From contig DLCK01000013.1 of the NCBI GenBank assembly GCA_002480565.1, forward strand, positions 79,585 through 143,584: 64,000 nt of DNA, given 5' to 3'. The notes below the pieces were generated by a model, which was not told the DNA's origin, searched no databases, and saw only the letters and a list, made by a program, of their open reading frames with translations. The stretch is from Phycisphaerales bacterium UBA7800. GTDB taxonomy: Bacteria; Planctomycetota; Phycisphaerae; Phycisphaerales; Phycisphaeraceae. Shown here piece after piece: positions 25,706 to 35,341 of this stretch (position 1 is the stretch's first letter; every line of letters starts with the position of its first letter). Both the position numbers and the translations under genes were made by a program.

Positions 25706-25825
25706 AAACGTATTCCTTGCCATGGTCCAGATTGGACGAGGTAAAAGAGGTCGTGTGAACACTGTGTATTGAAGCTATGAAAACTGTTCTACAAATTAAA
25801 TCAGATTACTTGTTAATTGAACCCA

Positions 25826-26623
25826 TCAAAACGACGGTGTTCCCACACCTTGATTATCGTAGTAGTATCGTTCCGCTTTGTGATTGAGGATGTACTGTGG
25901 TTGCACATTGGTTTGCGTACGCAGATACCCCGGCAACGCACTGATCGCGTGGCCATCGGCAAAGACGGTATTACATGCATTTTGATGTTGGGTCATCAGG
26001 TATCCGCCCCAATTACTCGACCCATTGCGTTTAAAATTACCAATCATGTGTCCACCACCATTGGGTGTGGATGGATGTCCGGAGTAACTGTCACCAAAGA
26101 GAATTTCCTTACCCGGCTCGGTCATTTCATTATGCACGTTAACACCAATGGCGAGTTGGGATGAAATCGAAAAACGCTTGTAATAGGGTCCATATCCATA
26201 GAGTTGATCATACCCATTGCCCAGGTAAGCAGCATAGGAAATGTTGTACCGATTGGTACTGTTGGCATCGGCTGAGTAGTACTGAGATTCAGGACAAACG
26301 CGAACAGGAGGCGTGATGTATCGCACACCCGAAGCCTGGTCATTGACGTTATACCCAAAGGCGATGAAGTAGGACCAGAGTTTGATGTTGCCACCTTTGG
26401 TCCTGTATAGAATTTGATGCTCATTGTTTTCTGTTGCATACGTGATCGTACCGACGGCACATTGCCTTAGATGATTCAGACACATGCTTGAACGCGCGGC
26501 CTTGCGCGCCTTGGATAACGCTGGCAAGAGAATAGCAATAAGCAAGCTGACAATTGAGATGACCACCAAAAGTTCGATGAGACTAAATCCAATTGCATTG
26601 CAATGCGATGTATTTTGTTTCAT
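25826..26623 (-). CDS. prepilin-type pseudopilin, H-X9-DG type
   Basis: A 265-residue protein with the prepilin cleavage/methylation motif GFSLIELLVVISIVSLLIAILLPA at about 12-35. A peptidase would cut after G12, leaving a methylated F. It ends with HQNACNTVFADG, the H-X9-DG motif of planctomycete pseudopilins. These proteins are assembled by type II secretion or type IV pilus machinery. Its gene precedes the 1637-aa GH gene by 120 bp on the same strand, and a GntR-type regulator is divergent. Co-secretion or surface display of the enzyme is inference. Confidence 0.92.
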   Translation of the reverse strand: MKQNTSHCNAIGFSLIELLVVISIVSLLIAILLPALSKARKAARSSMCLNHLRQCAVGTITYATENNEHQILYRTKGGNIKLWSYFIAFGYNVNDQASGVRYITPPVRVCPESQYYSADANSTNRYNISYAAYLGNGYDQLYGYGPYYKRFSISSQLAIGVNVHNEMTEPGKEILFGDSYSGHPSTPNGGGHMIGNFKRNGSSNWGGYLMTQHQNACNTVFADGHAISALPGYLRTQTNVQPQYILNHKAERYYYDNQGVGTPSF

Positions 26624-26658
26624 TTGCGAGCTTCACTTTTACGGGTTGAATCAATAAA

Positions 26659-26763
26659 CCAATTGGTAATCAACTGCTTATATTGTACAATTATTGTATC
26701 GACGCACAAACAGTAAAGTCAACCCACAAGGGAGTAAATTTTCAAAGTCGCACGGATACAATA
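26659..26763. promoter_or_regulatory. operator-like palindromes between pseudopilin and GntR genes
   Basis: The 254-bp divergent intergenic region holds CCAATTGG (26659-26666), the perfect palindrome ATTGTACAAT (26682-26691) followed at once by a second half ATTGTATC (26693-26700), and the inverted GATACAAT (26756-26763). The repeated ATTGTA half-sites are the best candidates for the binding site of the GntR-type regulator. Confidence 0.4.
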
Positions 26764-26877
26764 AGGTAAGATTGATAAAGCGTATTCCACAACAAGCAGT
26801 TAAGGTCGAATCTGTGTAAGATATTGACTTGCTGAATCTTTGAAATCAGACTTCATTTAGCGGATCATATAAAAGCA

Positions 26878-27930
26878 ATGGCCAATCGTACGCGTTACAC
26901 CCAGATAGCTGAATTGCTTCAACGTCGCATTCACCAAGGTGATTACAACGGCAAGCCACTACCTTCCGAAGAATTTCTGGCAACAGAAACCGGCGTGTCC
27001 CGCATGACAGCAAGACGCGCGCTGCTTCACCTGATGGATAAGGGGATCATCACTCGACAACCGGGTAGTCGTGCGGTCCCCAATGAAAAAATCAAATCCG
27101 CACTGCCGACTTTAGCCATGCTGACACCAGCATGCAGCAGTGAATCGATTACCCGTTGGCGATATGACATTGAACATGTTGCTCACAAAATGAATCTGCG
27201 AATTCGTCCCGTGGAATATGTTCATGAAGATGATCCAAGCATTCGCGAGACACTTGAGGAATATGCAGGTGTATTTTTTGTACCAACTGCCCAAGTGCCG
27301 CAATTGATGCATTCATGGTCCAACTTTCGTGCCAAGACCGTCTGCATTTCAGCAGATTTGACACATTTGAATATCCCATCCATCTGGGACTTCCCACCCG
27401 AGTGTGCGGACATTGTGCTTGAGCATTTATATCAGCGTGGTTGTCGAAATGTTCTATGTCTGAATGTTCAGCCGCTGGACACCGTCATTAATGCATGGAT
27501 GGAAAACTACCAACGCTGGACAGAAAAGCGCGGCCTTGAGTGTCACTTGCTCAACACGCCACAAGCGAATCTCAGTGGGGGCGCTTACAGCGAAGCATTT
27601 AAAACGCTCAAGTCCGCACCGGGCAAATATGATGGCATCTTTGCCACCACACTCCCTGCTGCACTGGGATCAATACGTGCAGCGCATGAAAACGGGCTGG
27701 CTATCGGTAAAGAGATGGCGGTTGCCACCATCGATGGTGGTGTCTTTTACAAGCAGTACCTGCCTGATATCACTTGCGTGGACAAGCCCAATCTCAACAG
27801 TGTTATCACGCGTACAGTCGAATGGATGATCGGCAAGAACCGCAAGACCATTCCGCCAATACAAGTGCCCGAAAATATCAAGCTACATCTAGGCGAATCC
27901 AGTTTGGGTTATGCCAAGACGCCACGCTGA
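26878..27930 (+). CDS. GntR-type HTH regulator with LacI-like sensor domain
   Basis: A 350-residue regulator. Residues 1-70 are a GntR winged helix (YTQIAELLQRRIHQGDYNGKPLPSEEFLATETGVSRMTARRALLHL). Residues about 75-345 resemble a periplasmic-binding/LacI sensor (ECADIVLEHLYQRGCRNVLCLN, GIFATTLPAALGSIRAAHENGLAIGKEMAVATIDGG). Such hybrids in planctomycetes sense sugars. It is divergent from the pseudopilin-GH operon and convergent with the eight-gene operon, whose last gene ends 23 bp away. The start has only a weak ribosome binding site. Confidence 0.86.
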   Translation: MANRTRYTQIAELLQRRIHQGDYNGKPLPSEEFLATETGVSRMTARRALLHLMDKGIITRQPGSRAVPNEKIKSALPTLAMLTPACSSESITRWRYDIEHVAHKMNLRIRPVEYVHEDDPSIRETLEEYAGVFFVPTAQVPQLMHSWSNFRAKTVCISADLTHLNIPSIWDFPPECADIVLEHLYQRGCRNVLCLNVQPLDTVINAWMENYQRWTEKRGLECHLLNTPQANLSGGAYSEAFKTLKSAPGKYDGIFATTLPAALGSIRAAHENGLAIGKEMAVATIDGGVFYKQYLPDITCVDKPNLNSVITRTVEWMIGKNRKTIPPIQVPENIKLHLGESSLGYAKTPR

Positions 27931-27953
27931 TTGCAGATTCACATTCAATTCCG

Positions 27954-28856
27954 CTATGGCAATAACGGTCTGGGTGTGTAGGTTGACATGAAATCTTCCG
28001 ACGCAACATATCGGTTTGATTCGAGCATCTCGATTGGCTGCCGCACACCAACCTCACTTGCCTGCTCACCCAATAGCGCACTAACAATGGGATCCAATTG
28101 AGAAGTTATATCCGCAGGCATGCGACCCGTGCGGATCATCTGTACAAACGTCTTGCAGAAACCATCGTGGATTTCCGGGATCGGCAGTTCAATTTCATGC
28201 TCGCCCTTCTGGTCCGTCCATTGGATCACGCGAACACGGTCACCACCAATGTACACATCACCTTCAACACCGCTTTGATGTGCACAGTGATAATGCGTGT
28301 ACTTTTCTGATGTCTCCACTGTCTCGATCCATTGGATACCAGGCCCCAACAGTCCCGCCAGAAATTCCCACGCGTGAATACCGTAGTAAAAACGCGGGTT
28401 GGGTGAATGGACCGCAAAATGCGACACCTGACTGATATCGATTTTAGCAGCAGCGTCCTGCGTTGACTTTGCCCATCGCCAACCTGAACCTGCCATCACC
28501 AATGAGCCGGTTCGTTTTTGCATGGCAATTAACGCATCCAGATCACTGACACTTCCCACAGCAGGTTTACAGATAAACACCGGCACATGACGTTCAATGA
28601 GTTTTGCAGCACGCTCAAACCGCTTATTCCAATTCACGCCCAACACCATCACCCCATCGACCAACTCACTTAGCATTTCCACAGAGTCCGCCAATTGGCA
28701 TTGATGCAGATCGCAAAATCCGCGTACCTCTTCGCTGGATCGCACATCACCATGGTCATAAACTGCAGTGACAGATACATCATCCATGGCATTGATACGC
28801 TTGGTGAAAGCCGGCCCATGACCGGTATCCAAATCCATCATGCCGATTCGGATCAT
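27954..28856 (-). CDS. Gfo/Idh/MocA-family oxidoreductase
   Basis: A 300-residue NAD(P)-dependent oxidoreductase. The N-terminal fold begins MIRIGMMDLDTGHGPAF, a variant of the GxGxxG motif, and the conserved lysine motif appears as CKPAVG (usually EKP) at about 97-102. The C-terminal alpha/beta domain is typical (HAWEFLAGLLGPGIQWIETV). Members reduce or oxidise sugars and uronates. It is the last gene of an eight-gene operon and starts in an ATGA overlap with the sulfatase stop. Confidence 0.82.
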   Translation of the reverse strand: MIRIGMMDLDTGHGPAFTKRINAMDDVSVTAVYDHGDVRSSEEVRGFCDLHQCQLADSVEMLSELVDGVMVLGVNWNKRFERAAKLIERHVPVFICKPAVGSVSDLDALIAMQKRTGSLVMAGSGWRWAKSTQDAAAKIDISQVSHFAVHSPNPRFYYGIHAWEFLAGLLGPGIQWIETVETSEKYTHYHCAHQSGVEGDVYIGGDRVRVIQWTDQKGEHEIELPIPEIHDGFCKTFVQMIRTGRMPADITSQLDPIVSALLGEQASEVGVRQPIEMLESNRYVASEDFMSTYTPRPLLP

Positions 28857-30244
28857 GGGAGCACCTCAACAATCTTGGACTTTTCACGCATCGCAGCAGT
28901 GTCATCGGAAGTTTGGGTCAATAAACTCACTGCCTCACGATGTGCTGGTGACACCGGCATCCCAAAGAGAACCGGATCATCAGTCTGTCGCATCATCTCA
29001 AGGAGCTTACTGCCAAGCTCATGACGCACGGTTGCATACGATGCATCATCCGCAAGATTGTTCTGCTCCAACGGATCAGACTCCAAGTCGTACAACCGAA
29101 GTGGCGGATGGCGGAGTCCTGCTTTTTCCAATGTTAAATGAACACTGCTTTGATGGTCCCACTGCTGTGTTGGGTCCATCCAAGCGCGGGTTGCTTCAAA
29201 GCTGACAATCAACTTGTAACGATCCGTTCGGATACATCGCAAGGGATCATAGTAATCGTGATACGTCATCTGAGCATACAATTCATCCCGTACCGGCACT
29301 GACGTTGATTGCTCCAACACCTGTGCATGACTGACACCTTGTACGCTCGAAGGTATCGCCAACCCCAATAAATCACAGACTGTAGGCAATAAGTCGATCA
29401 TGCTTGTCAGGCCGTGATAGTTTCGTTTTTCCAAAGCTTCAAGCATCGGTCCTGCCATGATCAACGGCACTTCAAGCCCAGGATCAAACAGCGTGCACTT
29501 GGCTCGAGGGAATGGAATCCCATGGTCCGAGGTGAAGACCACAAGCGTGTTCCCCATCTGCCCAGAATCATCCAACGCCTTGACAATCCGTCCCACCGCT
29601 GCATCCGCCAGTTGAACGCAATCCGAAAACGCGTCAAACTCGGCACGTACTTCCAGCGTGTCCGACAGATAGTCTGGCAAGGTGACTTGCTGCTGATCGT
29701 AATGCAATCCCTCTGGGAAGCCTGTCACTGAAGCTGGATCACGATGTGGTTCAAAGAGCCCCACCTGCAGGTAAAACGGTTTGTCTGTGGCATCCTGAGC
29801 ATGGATGAATGATTGAACTTTATCTGCAATATCCATGCAGGTAACGCCAGCAAAATCATGCCCCGGACAACTGGCAAGTCTCTGATCAAATCCCAACCGC
29901 GCGGTGCGATTGGCTTCATGATGCAACCCCGCAAGCACCGTTTGATAACCCTGGCCCGACAGATACTGGGGCAAGGTCAATTGCTCATCAGTCAAATCCC
30001 ATGCAAAGCGGCCATGCGTCAAGCCAAGTACACCAGTGCAATGCGGATGCCGGCCTGTTGTCATCGCTGCACGAGCAGGTGAACACTGAGGCGCTGCAGC
30101 AAAACTCTGCGTGAACTTCACGCCCTGCTGAGCAAGTGCATCAATGTGCGGCGTCCGCACCGTATCAATGCCATAGCATCCCAGGTATCGCCCAAGGTCA
30201 TGACAGGTAATCAAAACGAGATTCACAGACTTACGCTGAATCAC
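28853..30244 (-). CDS. sulfatase, iduronate/choline-sulfatase-like
   Basis: A 463-residue type I sulfatase with the formylglycine site CSPAR (C54, P56, R58). Metal-site residues appear in CHDLGRYLGCYG (D16) and in VFTSDHGIPFPRAKCTLFDPG. No signal peptide is seen (the protein begins MIQRKSVNLVLITC), so it is probably cytoplasmic. The gene lies in a tight operon 11 bp after an esterase-like gene and overlaps the oxidoreductase start. It probably removes sulfate from oligosaccharides made by the upstream lyases. Confidence 0.9.
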   Translation of the reverse strand: MIQRKSVNLVLITCHDLGRYLGCYGIDTVRTPHIDALAQQGVKFTQSFAAAPQCSPARAAMTTGRHPHCTGVLGLTHGRFAWDLTDEQLTLPQYLSGQGYQTVLAGLHHEANRTARLGFDQRLASCPGHDFAGVTCMDIADKVQSFIHAQDATDKPFYLQVGLFEPHRDPASVTGFPEGLHYDQQQVTLPDYLSDTLEVRAEFDAFSDCVQLADAAVGRIVKALDDSGQMGNTLVVFTSDHGIPFPRAKCTLFDPGLEVPLIMAGPMLEALEKRNYHGLTSMIDLLPTVCDLLGLAIPSSVQGVSHAQVLEQSTSVPVRDELYAQMTYHDYYDPLRCIRTDRYKLIVSFEATRAWMDPTQQWDHQSSVHLTLEKAGLRHPPLRLYDLESDPLEQNNLADDASYATVRHELGSKLLEMMRQTDDPVLFGMPVSPAHREAVSLLTQTSDDTAAMREKSKIVEVLP

Positions 30245-30255
30245 AACAACATCCT

Positions 30256-31107
30256 TTACTGCTTTGGTTCAAGCAATCCCAAACCAGTGAGAAACGTATC
30301 AGCATCGGTGATCGACTTGTGATGATCATCCATCTGCCCTTTTTTGGCGTTAAAGAATCCGTGCTTGCGACCTTCATATGAAATCAGGTTCGCATTGACT
30401 CCCAGTGCTTTTAGCCCGTCTACAAATTTCTGAGCAGTGGCAAAGGGAACCACAGGATCAGCTGTCCCATGAAGAACCAACGTCGGTGGTGCGTCTTTGG
30501 ATAAATGGTGCATGGGACTCACCAGCGTCGCATCATCCAATCCCTGGGTGGCGTAACCTTTATTCCCGACAAATTCAGGCACATCCAACACTGGGTTATA
30601 AAGCACCATTGCATAGGGCCTCGTTGCCAGACTGCTACTGTTCGTTTCAGGATTCGCACAAAGTGCAACCGCAGCCGCAAGGTGTCCGCCAGCTGACCCT
30701 CCCATTAAGACAATTTTGGACGTGTCGACTCCCAATGCCTGAGCATTATCAACAGCCCACTGATATGCAGCTTTGGAGTCACTTAGACAATCCGCCACAT
30801 TCTTGGCATTGGTCTTAAGCAAACGGTACTGGAAACACATTGTCACCATGCCACGCTTTGAAAAATATTGTGACTGTTTACCAAAGTGTCCGGGCGTTCC
30901 CTTGACCCAACCCCCGCCGTGATAGCAAAGTAATGCCGGCCGTTTATCCGAAGCTTTCCAATCCTTGGGATAGTAAATATGCAGCTTCAATTCATGCCCA
31001 TCGACAGTGCGATAAATGGCATTAAATTTGATGCTCGGATCATCGGCCATGGCTGGCAACGTCATCCAACTGAGTAATAAAACCAGACAAAGTTTCACGC
31101 GATTCAT
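30256..31107 (-). CDS. secreted alpha/beta hydrolase, BD-FAE/esterase-like
   Basis: A 283-residue hydrolase with a signal peptide (residues 1-21, ending PAMA). The oxyanion motif HGGG is at 63-66, the nucleophile GGSAGG has S138, and the acid and base are D217 in HGTADPVVPF and H249 in GRKHGFF. Members of this BD-FAE/lipase group deacylate polysaccharides. The gene overlaps the dehydrogenase stop by 4 bp and lies in the eight-gene operon. A role in removing acetyl or feruloyl groups is inferred. Confidence 0.87.
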   Translation of the reverse strand: MNRVKLCLVLLLSWMTLPAMADDPSIKFNAIYRTVDGHELKLHIYYPKDWKASDKRPALLCYHGGGWVKGTPGHFGKQSQYFSKRGMVTMCFQYRLLKTNAKNVADCLSDSKAAYQWAVDNAQALGVDTSKIVLMGGSAGGHLAAAVALCANPETNSSSLATRPYAMVLYNPVLDVPEFVGNKGYATQGLDDATLVSPMHHLSKDAPPTLVLHGTADPVVPFATAQKFVDGLKALGVNANLISYEGRKHGFFNAKKGQMDDHHKSITDADTFLTGLGLLEPKQ

Positions 31108-32144
31108 TTTGATTCCTTCACAGCTTTGACCAGTTTGTTACTGGTCATGTTGCCCGCTCGTTGCGCGGAGATTTCGTATTCTGATTCCTGACCAGCAAGA
31201 ACCTTCGACACCTCATTGAGCATAATGCTTGTGTAACGTCCCCGTCCAGCAGAGCCTGCAAAATGTGGGGTAATAATGACATTTTCCAACTGACGAAATG
31301 GACTATCCCCAGGCAATGGTTCCTGATAATGCACATCAAAAATGCCCAGTATCCGGTCGCGTCTAAGCTCTGCCAATAAGTCTGACTCATGTGCCAGACG
31401 AGCGCGTCCGGTATTGATGATCACCGCGTTGTCTTTCATGGATTCCAACTGCGGTTTACGGACTCTCTCGACGGTGTCTTCACGTAGTGATTCGCACAGA
31501 TGCACCACATCACAGTCAGCAAACATCGAATCAAATTCAACCTTTTCGACGCCGAGTTCAACAGTCATCTCCGGTGAGAGATAATCGTTGTAAACCTGAA
31601 TGCGATGTGTGCCCAATGCTTTGAGTTTGCGGATTAAATGTTTGGCTACATCACCAAAGCCCCATATACCAACCGTCGCTTGATCGAGACTGATGTTCTG
31701 ACAACCAATAAAGGTGTCGAACTCTTTGAGCGTCGCACCGACCTGTGCATTGGTATGCAGACGACGAATCCCAACCATCGTCATCATCAACGCATACTCA
31801 GCGACGGAGTCAGCCATGTAGCGATTGCAGGAAAGCAGTTTGATCTGACGGTCAAAGATGGCAGGTGATGCAATGGGTTCGACGCTCCCTGCTGCATGAG
31901 CGATGACTTTCAGCCGATCACCTTTTGGCAGAACATCGTCCGTGAATCGAGGCGCCCCCCAACTGGTAATCACCGCATCAACATCAGCAAGGATTCGCGG
32001 CCAGTCTCCGACGGGAACCTTTTTGGCGGGCGGTGACAAGAACCATTCGATCCCCAGGTCATCAGCAATACGTTGTGACTTTTCATGCCAAAGTTCACTC
32101 ACACGGTCGGCAGGCAGGATTAAACAGACTCTATAACTCATCAA
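31104..32144 (-). CDS. D-2-hydroxyacid dehydrogenase-family protein
   Basis: A 346-residue NAD-dependent dehydrogenase of the SerA/phosphoglycerate dehydrogenase type. The Rossmann motif is VGIWGFGDV at about 158-166. The catalytic residues are the Arg in NTGRARLAHESDLL, a Glu in FDVHYQEPLPGDSPF, and the His in ITPHFAGSAGRGR. It probably reduces or oxidises a sugar-acid product of lyase action. The gene starts 59 bp after the heparinase-type gene and is coupled to the esterase gene. Confidence 0.88.
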   Translation of the reverse strand: MMSYRVCLILPADRVSELWHEKSQRIADDLGIEWFLSPPAKKVPVGDWPRILADVDAVITSWGAPRFTDDVLPKGDRLKVIAHAAGSVEPIASPAIFDRQIKLLSCNRYMADSVAEYALMMTMVGIRRLHTNAQVGATLKEFDTFIGCQNISLDQATVGIWGFGDVAKHLIRKLKALGTHRIQVYNDYLSPEMTVELGVEKVEFDSMFADCDVVHLCESLREDTVERVRKPQLESMKDNAVIINTGRARLAHESDLLAELRRDRILGIFDVHYQEPLPGDSPFRQLENVIITPHFAGSAGRGRYTSIMLNEVSKVLAGQESEYEISAQRAGNMTSNKLVKAVKESK

Positions 32145-32203
32145 ACTAACCTTCCAAAATCATTCTTCATGACAAACTTCCAATAGAATGATTGTACCTG
32201 CCA

Positions 32204-35200
32204 TCAGTTGGCGATCACCACCATTGCTTCACAAATGGAGTTCCAATTGTTTTGCGTATTGCCGTTACTGATGATGCGGACATAGCGTGCTTTGGCCACA
32301 TCAAATCCAAAGAACTCAGGCTTATCTTGAGGGATATTGCCTGAGCTTTGACCATCGAATACCTGCTTCCAAGTCTTACCATTGACGGAGATGTCGATCG
32401 TAAAAATGGCTTGTCGGTGAAATGATTTGTACCAGACGATGTCCATGCCTTTAATGTCTAAGACGCGTCCCATGTCCATGGCTAGTTGAACGTCTGTTCC
32501 TTGCGAAGCAAAATATGTACTCAAGTCTCCATCCACAGCATCCATTGCAGGATGTCCGGCATTGGGGTGACTGGTTCGCACCTGCATGTATGGCGGGTAG
32601 ACATTACGACCCGCAGGATAAGCATCCAGATAAACCGCATTGCCAACAGGTTGGGACTTGGGTTTATGCTGCGTAAATCCAGCGATCAAATCCAAGGGTA
32701 AGAGGACGCTCTGCCCTTGCCATGAAGTCGGCTGAAGCAAATCCATTGACTGACCATCAATCATGCAATTCATTTTGCCATTTCGACAGATCAGTGTTGA
32801 TTTGCCGTAGGTCGCAGTGAGTTGATTACTGTCAATGGACACATCAATATTCATTGCTTTGAAGATTGGCAGTGCATCTACAAGACAGAGATTATCATCA
32901 AACACTATTTGTTTTAGTGACACTCGCTTGCCAGAGATAATTGCACGCGGCCCTTGTTTTGCACCGGTATTAACGGGAATCACATCGGTGTACTTGTGTA
33001 ACTTTGCTGCTTTACCAACTTGTGATACACCGGGGATCAAGCTGTAATCACCCGCATCAAGTTGGACATACAACGCACCGGACTCATCGGTAACAGAGCA
33101 GATCATTGGCATGCCTGCGAGTTTACTTTGCAACGTCCATTGACCAGCCTGCAAACCTGTCATCAAGACTTTGCTGCCATCGGTTGGAACATTAAATGCA
33201 ATGAGCTTATTGAGCATTTGATCGGATTTGGGGAAGTAGACCTGCCACTGTTGAATCGCAACACCGTCCATGTCCTTGTGCTGGATCGCGGTCATCGGCA
33301 AGACATTCGCCACCGACTGATCCATGATCTGCATGACATTCAAAAATGTGGAGAGATCGCGTTTTTGCGTGTCTTCGATTTCGGTACGGTAACCGTCATT
33401 AAACGGTGTGAGGCTTCCACGCTTGTTAATCAGAATCGGGAAGGTCTTATCGAAGACTGGATTCTGCCCATCAGGTCCGCCGACACATCGCATGGTGCGT
33501 TGATTGGCTTGGGGTAGTAAGGTCTGCAAAACCATCCGTCCGGTGTCATTGGTTTGTGCAGCATCGACAATCAACTGCTCGGATCGCTCAGTGGGTTTAG
33601 CAAGTGTCTGAAGCAGCCAGATTTTTCGCGTCTGCGGCTTGGCTGTCTGCATCCGGTCATAAACCAGTAACGCAGCAGGTCGGTCTGGATCATCGAGATT
33701 GAGCGTGACAGCATGACGTTGATAGGACTTGAGTTTCTTGCCATAGGCAGGTGTGATATCACTGCGGATATAGCTATACAGTGGTTTGAGAGGATTGGGA
33801 CCAACGGCGTGGCTGATGACACTACCGCTTTTGCCGTGTTCCTGGAGTTGTTCGAGCGTCGAAAATTCTTTGCCACCGCCAGCAAAGTGTTGGCCTCCGT
33901 CGTTGTGCCGATTGCCGTAGGATTCGTCTGGGTCATAAGCGAGCATGACGTTGTGAGAGATGCTGCGTTTGTTGAAGTTCCAGTCGAACGGCGTGCCATA
34001 CTTGGGATAAGCCCCTGTGTCGATAGCCAGGTGTCCGCGGTAGTAAATCTGAAATGCGCCAGCATCCAGATGCATGTGATTGTTGAAATGGTGGCCCGCG
34101 CCTTTCATTTCGATCACGGCTACATCGCTGTCTCGTCCCATTGTCCAACCGGTACGTGCGATCATGCCACCCAGTGGTTCAGCGAAGAATTTGGTGGTTG
34201 GCAACTCGGTCATATCACCTTGCTTGACCGACGGATCATAAAACAGCAGGAACTCCAATGGATTGCTGCGAGCAAAGCGTTTGACACCTCGTCGATGCGA
34301 TTCAGCCTGTAAATAAGGGTCTTTGTAGTAATTGGCAACTTGAAGCAGCGCGTCAAAAATATTGTTCGGTTTGCCACCGGCATTGGTATCCCCATCAATC
34401 AGGGCACTGCTGTTGGGACAGACCGCATAGAGCCAGTGGTACGGCACCTTACCTTGGTCGGGGATATAAACATCCACATCGGACATGCGTTTGAAGATCC
34501 ACGCTGAATAAATCTCCCAGTGAAACCGATAGGGTCCGTAGCTGATGCCTTGATGATGACGATGTGATGGATAAAAGAAATTCCGAGCGGTGACAAACTC
34601 AGCAAAAAATCGCCCCGCAGCATGATGATAAACACTTGGGTCTTCATCATAGACCGCGATCCCTGCAGAGAGCAGATCACGAAGCAGCTGAGCTTCACCG
34701 GCATGGCCTGAGACAGCCCCCTGACGATATGGTGGGTAACGAATCTCCATGCGAGATGCCAGGGCTTTGATGTGGTCGATCAATTCCTGCTTCTGCGTAT
34801 CTGATAGCAGAGGGTAACACCAGTCGTACACCAGTGAAGCAACGAAAATGGTGCCACCATAATCACGGGTCACATCATGGCGACCAGGAAACTGGACGCG
34901 ATTAAAGTAGTCGATCATCTGAGTGATCGCATTGTTACCCATGAATGCATCGCCATCCACAACGTATCGCATTGCCTGCGCGGTGATGGCATTGAGCGTA
35001 TGCTGGCTGTACTGTTTGTCTGCGGATAAGGTTGCCTTGTCGATATTGGCTGCACCGTCGCAAACTGTCTTCCATGCTTCCCTGCAGAGTTCGTCGGATG
35101 CAATGCGTTCTTTAAGTGTCGGCAGAAATGCCGGCGTGATAAGCAGTCGCGGGTGATGGGCTGGAGGCGTAATGGCAGGCATGGGATAACGGAAAGATTG

Positions 35201-35317
35201 ATCCTTGTTTTTCCGTGCCTTTTCAGCGGCGTATCCATGCGTAGTAAGCAATCCGGCAAACAGCAAGGCAAAAACTGCGACTCGTATCAACCGACTATGG
35301 ATTAATTGCGTTATCAA
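32204..35317 (-). CDS. heparinase II/III-family lyase with F5/8-type C-terminus
   Basis: A 1037-residue secreted protein with a signal peptide (about residues 1-30, LFAGLLTTHGYAA). The N-terminal alpha-toroid (PYRQGAVSGHAGEAQLLRDLLSAG; HQGISYGPYRFHWEIYSAW) leads to a heparinase II/III core with HHFNNHMHLDAGAFQIYY and LAIDTGAY, the conserved His/Asp block. The last 150 residues are a discoidin (F5/8 type C) domain (HPAMDAVDGDLSTYFAS ... KARYVRIISNGN). It is a polysaccharide lyase for uronate-containing chains, perhaps heparin/heparan-like, alginate or ulvan-like; substrate unproven. Fourth gene of the operon. Confidence 0.88.
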   Translation of the reverse strand: MITQLIHSRLIRVAVFALLFAGLLTTHGYAAEKARKNKDQSFRYPMPAITPPAHHPRLLITPAFLPTLKERIASDELCREAWKTVCDGAANIDKATLSADKQYSQHTLNAITAQAMRYVVDGDAFMGNNAITQMIDYFNRVQFPGRHDVTRDYGGTIFVASLVYDWCYPLLSDTQKQELIDHIKALASRMEIRYPPYRQGAVSGHAGEAQLLRDLLSAGIAVYDEDPSVYHHAAGRFFAEFVTARNFFYPSHRHHQGISYGPYRFHWEIYSAWIFKRMSDVDVYIPDQGKVPYHWLYAVCPNSSALIDGDTNAGGKPNNIFDALLQVANYYKDPYLQAESHRRGVKRFARSNPLEFLLFYDPSVKQGDMTELPTTKFFAEPLGGMIARTGWTMGRDSDVAVIEMKGAGHHFNNHMHLDAGAFQIYYRGHLAIDTGAYPKYGTPFDWNFNKRSISHNVMLAYDPDESYGNRHNDGGQHFAGGGKEFSTLEQLQEHGKSGSVISHAVGPNPLKPLYSYIRSDITPAYGKKLKSYQRHAVTLNLDDPDRPAALLVYDRMQTAKPQTRKIWLLQTLAKPTERSEQLIVDAAQTNDTGRMVLQTLLPQANQRTMRCVGGPDGQNPVFDKTFPILINKRGSLTPFNDGYRTEIEDTQKRDLSTFLNVMQIMDQSVANVLPMTAIQHKDMDGVAIQQWQVYFPKSDQMLNKLIAFNVPTDGSKVLMTGLQAGQWTLQSKLAGMPMICSVTDESGALYVQLDAGDYSLIPGVSQVGKAAKLHKYTDVIPVNTGAKQGPRAIISGKRVSLKQIVFDDNLCLVDALPIFKAMNIDVSIDSNQLTATYGKSTLICRNGKMNCMIDGQSMDLLQPTSWQGQSVLLPLDLIAGFTQHKPKSQPVGNAVYLDAYPAGRNVYPPYMQVRTSHPNAGHPAMDAVDGDLSTYFASQGTDVQLAMDMGRVLDIKGMDIVWYKSFHRQAIFTIDISVNGKTWKQVFDGQSSGNIPQDKPEFFGFDVAKARYVRIISNGNTQNNWNSICEAMVVIAN

Positions 35318-35341
35318 TTCTTCGCTCCAAAAAGATAATCA

